A stretch of DNA of 9,935 bases from Planctomycetaceae bacterium (GTDB lineage: Bacteria > Planctomycetota > MHYJ01 > SBBU01): contig SBBU01000122.1 of the NCBI GenBank assembly GCA_005239585.1, positions 1-9,935 of the forward strand, in the 5' to 3' direction. Positions 5,684-9,935 of this stretch are shown one piece after another. The notes beneath the pieces were generated by a model, which had not been told where the DNA came from, did no database searches, and saw only the letters and a list, made by a program, of their open reading frames with translations. The first letter of the stretch is position 1. Every line of letters begins with the position of its first letter. A program made the position numbers and the translations under genes.

Positions 5684-7423
5684 ATGCCCAAGTTGATTGT
5701 ATTTTTTGAAGGTAAGAGAAAGATTTACAAGCTCAGTCAGACAGTCAAGATAGGTCGATCTGACGAATGTGACATTGCAATCAAATCTAACGCAATATCA
5801 AGAGTCCATGCGATCATCAACGATGGTGCTATAGAGGACCAAGGTTCCAAAAACGGAGTTTTAGTAAATGGCGAAAAAATTACCAAAAAGAAGCTGAGCG
5901 ACGATGATATGATCACCATTGGCGAGGCAATTATTATATTCGATTCCAAAGATTCACTTCCAATCATTGACTCTAGAATAAATCTCCTTCTCGAGACAAT
6001 ATTACAGTCTGCAAATGCAACAGATTTAGATGATTTCCTTCAAGTTGCTCTGGGACACATCATTAAGATTACTGGCGGAGATAGAGGCCTAGTCATACTC
6101 AAAGTTAATGATGAATATGAAATGAGGATTGCAATAGATAAGAATGGCCTGAAACTGGATAAAATAGAGGGGTTCAGCCAGTCTATACAGCGAAAAGTTC
6201 TTGTCACCGGTGAACCTGTCTTTGCTAACAATCTCGATGAACAAGGCGCTACTCAAAGCGCACTAAAGTTCCAGCTAAGAACTATAATTTGTACACCAGT
6301 AAAAGCTGCTCGTACTATACTTGGGGCTATTTATGTAGATAGCCACTCTGTCACCAATCCATTCACAAGATCTGACCTGCTCCTTCTTGAAGCTGTTACC
6401 AATCACATAGCAATTGCCATACAAAATGTAAGGGCCAACGAGCGGAAAGAGCAAGAAGCACAGGCAATATCCCGTGAGAATGCAATACTCAGAAATTTAC
6501 TCTCTAAGGATCTAAAAATAATTGGTGAATCTGATCAAATGCAATCTCTATATGAAATTGTGAAAAAAGTAGCGCCAACTCCTGCAACTATACTTATAGA
6601 GGGTGAGAGCGGCACAGGAAAAGAAAAAATCGCGCGACTAGTACATCAGCTAAGCGATCGTTCCAATAACGCATTTACAACCATAGAATGTGCAGCGATT
6701 CCAGAGACTCTTCTTGAAAGCGAACTCTTTGGCTATGAAAAAGGCGCATTCACTGGGGCTGTAGGACAAAAAATTGGGAGACTGGAAGCAGCAAACGAAG
6801 GAACAATGTTCCTTGATGAAATATCAGAGCTGCCTCTTACTATGCAGGCTAAACTCTTAAGAGCAATCCAAGAACTAGAGATAGTGCGTGTGGGAGGAGT
6901 AAAACCCATCAAAATAAACACAAGAGTAATAGCGGCAACCAATCGCGACCTAGAAAATATGGTTAAAGAGGGAAAGTTCAGGCAAGATCTTTACTTCAGA
7001 TTGAACGTCATAAAAATTAAACTCTCACCGCTGAAATCAAGGGGAAAAGATATTCTACTCTTAGCAGAACATTTTTTAAAGGAGTTTAATAAGACTTACA
7101 ACAAGACCATAGAAGGGATTACAGAGGATGCAAAAGAAGCCCTGCTGAAGTACAATTGGCCTGGCAATATAAGGGAACTCAGACACAAGATCGAACAAGC
7201 AGTACTTTTAACAGATCAAGAATTTCTCACGACCGCAGATCTTAATTTAAATAGCAAGCCTATGATCAGCTCCTTAGAAGAGGCCAGAGACAGATTTGAA
7301 AAGCAACATATATTAGCTGCCTTGACTGCAAATAATTTTAACATATCAAGAACCGCAGAGGGTGTCGGGATTTCACGACAACATCTCCAGAATCTAATCA
7401 AGAAACACAACATTCAGCGCTGA
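5684..7423 (+). CDS. FHA-GAF-AAA+-Fis sigma54-dependent transcriptional activator
   Basis: A 579-residue cytosolic enhancer-binding protein. Residues about 1-88 are an FHA phosphothreonine-binding domain with all key residues (GR 24-25, S39-R40-x-H42, N57-G58, N62-G63). A GAF sensor domain follows (about 95-250), then a short coiled-coil linker. The AAA+ domain has Walker A GESGTGKE (307-314), the sigma54-contacting loop GAFTGA (354-359, intact), and Walker B GTMFLDE (383-389). A Fis-type helix-turn-helix closes the protein (about 550-579, ISRTAEGVGISRQHLQNLIK). The intact GAFTGA means it should remodel RpoN holoenzyme with ATP. The FHA domain suggests gating by a Ser/Thr kinase instead of a two-component receiver, and the GAF domain may add a small ligand. 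Similar architectures are common in planctomycetes and myxobacteria. The ATG has no Shine-Dalgarno, but FHA begins right at the N-terminus, so the start is secure. Its targets are unknown; no clear -24/-12 site lies in this window. Confidence 0.93.
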   Translation: MPKLIVFFEGKRKIYKLSQTVKIGRSDECDIAIKSNAISRVHAIINDGAIEDQGSKNGVLVNGEKITKKKLSDDDMITIGEAIIIFDSKDSLPIIDSRINLLLETILQSANATDLDDFLQVALGHIIKITGGDRGLVILKVNDEYEMRIAIDKNGLKLDKIEGFSQSIQRKVLVTGEPVFANNLDEQGATQSALKFQLRTIICTPVKAARTILGAIYVDSHSVTNPFTRSDLLLLEAVTNHIAIAIQNVRANERKEQEAQAISRENAILRNLLSKDLKIIGESDQMQSLYEIVKKVAPTPATILIEGESGTGKEKIARLVHQLSDRSNNAFTTIECAAIPETLLESELFGYEKGAFTGAVGQKIGRLEAANEGTMFLDEISELPLTMQAKLLRAIQELEIVRVGGVKPIKINTRVIAATNRDLENMVKEGKFRQDLYFRLNVIKIKLSPLKSRGKDILLLAEHFLKEFNKTYNKTIEGITEDAKEALLKYNWPGNIRELRHKIEQAVLLTDQEFLTTADLNLNSKPMISSLEEARDRFEKQHILAALTANNFNISRTAEGVGISRQHLQNLIKKHNIQR

Positions 7424-7434
7424 TTTTTGCTTGC

Positions 7435-7458
7435 ATTTTATAATATGAGTTATAAAAT
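7435..7458. repeat. 9-bp AT-only inverted repeat before the membrane-anchored protein gene
   Basis: ATTTTATAA (7435-7443) and TTATAAAAT (7450-7458) are perfect complements with a 6-nt loop, ending 6 nt before the ATG at 7465. It lacks GC pairs and a following T-run, so it is not a good terminator. It contains TATAAT- and TAAAAT-like -10 boxes; TTGCAT (7431-7436) with 16-bp spacing to TAAAAT (7453-7458) would give a leaderless transcript. It could be promoter, operator or both. Confidence 0.35.
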
Positions 7459-7464
7459 TATGGC

Positions 7465-8049
7465 ATGAATAAGAAAAGCGTACTGAAACCAATTGTAATT
7501 GCATGTTTGTTAGGGTTTGCTGTTGGCGCCGGCTCAGCAGTCTTCGAAAAAGTCGGTATGCCCAACTCAAATAAAAATGGTAAACACAACAACACCAGTA
7601 GAAAAGCATACGAGGCAATCAAGGCCCTTCAAAAAGCCTTCCTTCTAAACGACAAGAAACAATTACGTACTGCATATGATGACCCAGAGACCAGAGAATT
7701 CATCGATTTAATTAAAGATGATCCTGATGTAGGTAAAGAGGTTAAAGAAAAAATCGACAAGCTAATCGCTGAAAACGAACCAACACCTCCAAAACCCACA
7801 AATGGTGATAGTGATGCAAAGCAGCACGTTGACAGGGGCGATGACTATTACAGCAAGGCGCGAGCAATAGTCCAAAGAGGGGATGCATCAAAAGGCGGTG
7901 AGGCAGTTGACCTCTACAAAAAAGCTATGGAAGAATACCAAAAAGCAATCGACATTTATTCTAGGAAAGGCGGCGTTCCAAAGTGGCTGGATGCAAAGCT
8001 ACGGGACGCGATAGCCGATAGGCAAATCTGCAAAAAATGGGCATATTGA
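7465..8049 (+). CDS. Membrane-anchored protein of unknown function
   Basis: I do not recognise a family. The 194-residue product starts with a positively charged tip and one hydrophobic helix (residues about 7-27, VLKPIVIACLLGFAVGAG), which reads as a signal anchor with the rest outside the cytoplasm. A signal peptidase site is unclear and no lipobox Cys is present. Residues 45-100 are helical and charged, followed by a proline-rich hinge (EPTPPKPTNG, about 105-114). Then comes a helical hairpin resembling a single TPR or MIT-like unit (about 122-166, DDYYSKARAIVQRGD and then AVDLYKKAMEEYQKAIDIYS). The end is basic (KKWAY). The start ATG has no Shine-Dalgarno. It lies 41 nt after the sigma54 regulator, on the same strand, possibly co-transcribed or from its own promoter. 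A scaffold or adaptor role would be a guess. Coding status is well supported by codon pattern and domain-like organisation. Confidence 0.75.
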   Translation: MNKKSVLKPIVIACLLGFAVGAGSAVFEKVGMPNSNKNGKHNNTSRKAYEAIKALQKAFLLNDKKQLRTAYDDPETREFIDLIKDDPDVGKEVKEKIDKLIAENEPTPPKPTNGDSDAKQHVDRGDDYYSKARAIVQRGDASKGGEAVDLYKKAMEEYQKAIDIYSRKGGVPKWLDAKLRDAIADRQICKKWAY

Positions 8050-8179
8050 GACACAGCGCTTTGATTGCGCGAATGTCTCAACATTAAATGGCAAGGCAGA
8101 TCAGTTCTCGATGCGACTAGACAGTCATGATATTGTCTGGTCAACTTGCATTGCCACCTAGTCGTTGATTGAGTGGCAA
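8046..8179 (+). other. Structured intergenic region with competing inverted repeats
   Basis: Several stems can form in the 168 nt between two genes. (a) TTGAGACA (8046-8053) pairs with TGTCTCAA (8074-8081), overlapping the upstream stop codon, with an inner GCGC/GCGC. (b) GACTAGACA (8115-8123) pairs with TGTCTGGTC (8134-8142) with one G-T wobble, extended by GATGC/GCATT. (c) TTGCCAC (8151-8157) pairs with GTGGCAA (8173-8179). Alternative partners exist: TGGCAA (8089-8094) with TTGCCA (8151-8156), and CGACTAG (8114-8120) with CTAGTCG (8158-8164). These compete with (b) and (c). No T-run follows any stem, so none is an ordinary intrinsic terminator. It may be a regulatory leader of the HD-GYP gene or a small RNA. 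No known riboswitch was recognised. Confidence 0.35.
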
Positions 8180-8217
8180 AAGAGTGTCCCCTCGTTTAAA
8201 ATTGAGTTAGAAAGACC

Positions 8218-9935
8218 ATGTCACCGAAAGATAAAGAGACAACCAATTTTGGAATCGAGATCCTAGAGGACAAACTACACCGCCTCGAGTTTTTACGAGC
8301 CACACAGTCCGAAATACTTAACACAATCAAACTTTATACCACAAGAACTGACTATACTCTTGAGAAATGCCTTCAGGAAATAACTAACTCAATACAGCGC
8401 AAATTCTCTTTCTATGTAACCTCAGTCTTTCTTCTAGACGAGGTATCAGACGAACTTGTACTCTATGTAGTATCAGGAGACAAAGAAGTCATGCAGCATA
8501 CAAAAGAATTCAGGATAAAATTTGGTGAAGGACTCACTTCACTTTGTGTCAAGAGTGGTCAGACTGTCTGTGAAAATAATGTAGATACTAGTCCTGTCTT
8601 CGTCCGAGGCCCTCTTGCATTGACAAAATCAGAGGTTTGCATCCCTCTTTATGTAAAAAACAAAGTCATAGGCGTATTTGATGTTGAAGACAAGGTTAAA
8701 GACCGTTTTAGAAAGGATCTCGTGGTCCTGATGGAGGAGGTTGCAGTCAATATCAGCGTACTTATTGAAACAAAGATGCTCTATGACGAGCTGAAGAGAT
8801 ATTCTGAAAAACTGGAGCTAAAGGTCTCTGATAGCATTAAGAAACTTGACGAGCAAGAACAAAGATACAAGGTTTTAGTAGAAAATGTTCAACTCCCAGT
8901 ACTGACACTAGATACCGACGGTTATATAAAGTGGGCTAATCAACATGCATCGCAATTTTTTGGAATAGACGATTCACAGATTCCGGGATCAAACATATCC
9001 AGATTCATTAAAAAAGGTAATATGTTCAGGATCTACTCAATGCTGTCAAATATCTCAGAAGGTAAACCTATTAAGGTACAACAGGTTCAAATGAAGACAG
9101 CTAACGGAGATGAAAAAACAGTTGAGCTTGTACCATCTGTAATACCTAGTCCTAATTCAAATAGCGTCATTACATTGGGCTTAATTTTAAGAGATGTTAC
9201 TGAAAAGATCATAACTGAAAGATTGAAGCGAAACTATCTGAAAACCCTAGAGGAAGAGGTTAGAAAGAGAGTAAATGAGATTAAAGATGTGCAAAGAGCA
9301 TCTATTCTAGCCATAGCAACTCTTGCAGAGTCTATTGACAATTACACTTATGGCCATCTGCACAGGATCAGAACATACTCAAGAATTCTAGCAGAGGAAA
9401 TGCAGAGCCATCCAAGCTACAAAGATATAGTGACAGATGAATACATAGATCTCATCTATGATCTTAGTCCATTACATGATATTGGAAAGGTAGCTATAAA
9501 GGACTCTGTGCTCCAGAAAGAAGGCGCTTTAACAGCTGATGAATTCAAGCACATGATGGATCACACAGAGATAGGTGCAAATGTACTAAAGCTAGCCGGG
9601 CAGCTTGTGCATAGAGAATCTATTTTCTCAATTGGCGAAATGATCGCAAGATTCCATCATCAAAAATGGAATGGCACAGGTTATCCGCCAGTAGAGGTAA
9701 ATGGAGAAAAAAGACCGCTGAAAGGGGAAGAAATACCTCTTTGCGCCCGTATCGTGTCTCTCGCCGATGTCTACGATGCCCTTACTTCCAAAAGACCATA
9801 CAAAGTCCCTTATCCACATGATGTAGCAAAACGCATGTTACTGGAAGAAAAAGGCAAGGCATTCGACCCTGATTTGATCGATGCCTTTCTCAGAAAGGAG
9901 CAGGAATTCATAAAAGTGAGGGAACAATTCCAAGA
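8218..9935 (+). CDS. GAF-PAS-HD-GYP protein, probable cyclic-di-GMP phosphodiesterase (3' end cut by window)
   Basis: An open frame of 572 codons runs off the right edge. The domains are: an N-terminal coiled coil, a GAF sensor (about 40-190), a coiled coil (about 190-220), a PAS domain (about 216-340), another coiled coil, and HD-GYP (about 360-560). HD-GYP enzymes hydrolyse cyclic-di-GMP (some act on cGAMP) with a di- or trinuclear metal site. The ligand set is visible: H380 (GHLHRI), H420-D421 in HDIGK, H449, H480-H481, and D517 (DVYDALTSKRPY). GTGYP is intact at 486-490. HHQKWN replaces the more usual HHExWD, a mild deviation that leaves ligands untouched. GKAFDPDLIDAF (546-557) marks the usual end of the domain, so little is missing. 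There is no signal peptide or membrane helix, so the enzyme is cytosolic. The ATG is the first possible start after an in-frame TGA at 8203. A Shine-Dalgarno is weak (AGAAAG). It shares strand and GAF-type sensing with the sigma54 regulator two genes upstream. Confidence 0.92.
   Translation, partial: MSPKDKETTNFGIEILEDKLHRLEFLRATQSEILNTIKLYTTRTDYTLEKCLQEITNSIQRKFSFYVTSVFLLDEVSDELVLYVVSGDKEVMQHTKEFRIKFGEGLTSLCVKSGQTVCENNVDTSPVFVRGPLALTKSEVCIPLYVKNKVIGVFDVEDKVKDRFRKDLVVLMEEVAVNISVLIETKMLYDELKRYSEKLELKVSDSIKKLDEQEQRYKVLVENVQLPVLTLDTDGYIKWANQHASQFFGIDDSQIPGSNISRFIKKGNMFRIYSMLSNISEGKPIKVQQVQMKTANGDEKTVELVPSVIPSPNSNSVITLGLILRDVTEKIITERLKRNYLKTLEEEVRKRVNEIKDVQRASILAIATLAESIDNYTYGHLHRIRTYSRILAEEMQSHPSYKDIVTDEYIDLIYDLSPLHDIGKVAIKDSVLQKEGALTADEFKHMMDHTEIGANVLKLAGQLVHRESIFSIGEMIARFHHQKWNGTGYPPVEVNGEKRPLKGEEIPLCARIVSLADVYDALTSKRPYKVPYPHDVAKRMLLEEKGKAFDPDLIDAFLRKEQEFIKVREQFQ

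Noticed and set aside
7421..7434. Possible sigma54 promoter (TGA in place of TGG at -24, TTGC at -12) before the 7465 gene
   Set aside because: The -24 GG is essential and is absent. The first element also overlaps the stop codon of the previous gene, so the match is probably chance.
7435..7458. AT-only inverted repeat as terminator of the sigma54 regulator gene
   Set aside because: It has no GC pairs and no U-tract; it looks more like promoter or operator sequence.

Overview
The window looks like a bacterial chromosome segment of roughly 40% GC (judged by eye), probably from a planctomycete-like lineage. That guess rests on three things: a secreted protein with prenyltransferase/squalene-cyclase-type repeats coupled to a secreted HEAT-like protein, FHA-GAF-sigma54 regulators, and first genes that lack Shine-Dalgarno sequences. 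No rRNA, tRNA, CRISPR array, transposase or other sign of a mobile element was seen.

Left part (1-5594, all leftward). In transcription order this probable operon reads: moaA (molybdenum cofactor synthesis, radical SAM); a 70-residue glutaredoxin-like gene whose first active-site cysteine codon is an in-frame UGA (U-P-Y-T); a 43-residue lysine/arginine-rich small ORF overlapping its end; recG (branch-migrating helicase, TTG start); a secreted alpha/alpha-barrel repeat protein; and a HEAT-like protein that runs off the left edge. Gaps are short or negative except for 106 nt between recG and the secreted protein. The selenoprotein is the main discovery. It is invisible to standard gene calling because UGA splits it, yet it has a ribosome-binding site, a complete thioredoxin-fold pattern and a bacterial SECIS-like hairpin. 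That hairpin places G-U at the same distance from the UGA as in Escherichia coli fdhF.

Middle (5595-5683). A compact divergent promoter region separates moaA from a rightward regulator. It holds a plausible sigma70-type promoter for moaA ending almost at the start codon, a weaker one facing right, and a perfect 9-bp inverted repeat with arms 33 bp apart.

Right part (5684-9935, all rightward). An FHA-GAF-AAA+-Fis-type sigma54 activator is followed by a membrane-anchored protein of unknown function. A 168-nt intergenic stretch rich in competing inverted repeats comes next, then a GAF-PAS-HD-GYP protein (probable cyclic-di-GMP phosphodiesterase) cut by the right edge. This is a signal-transduction block. 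The sigma54 activator has all the motifs needed to work with RpoN, but no convincing -24/-12 promoter was found here, so its targets are probably elsewhere.
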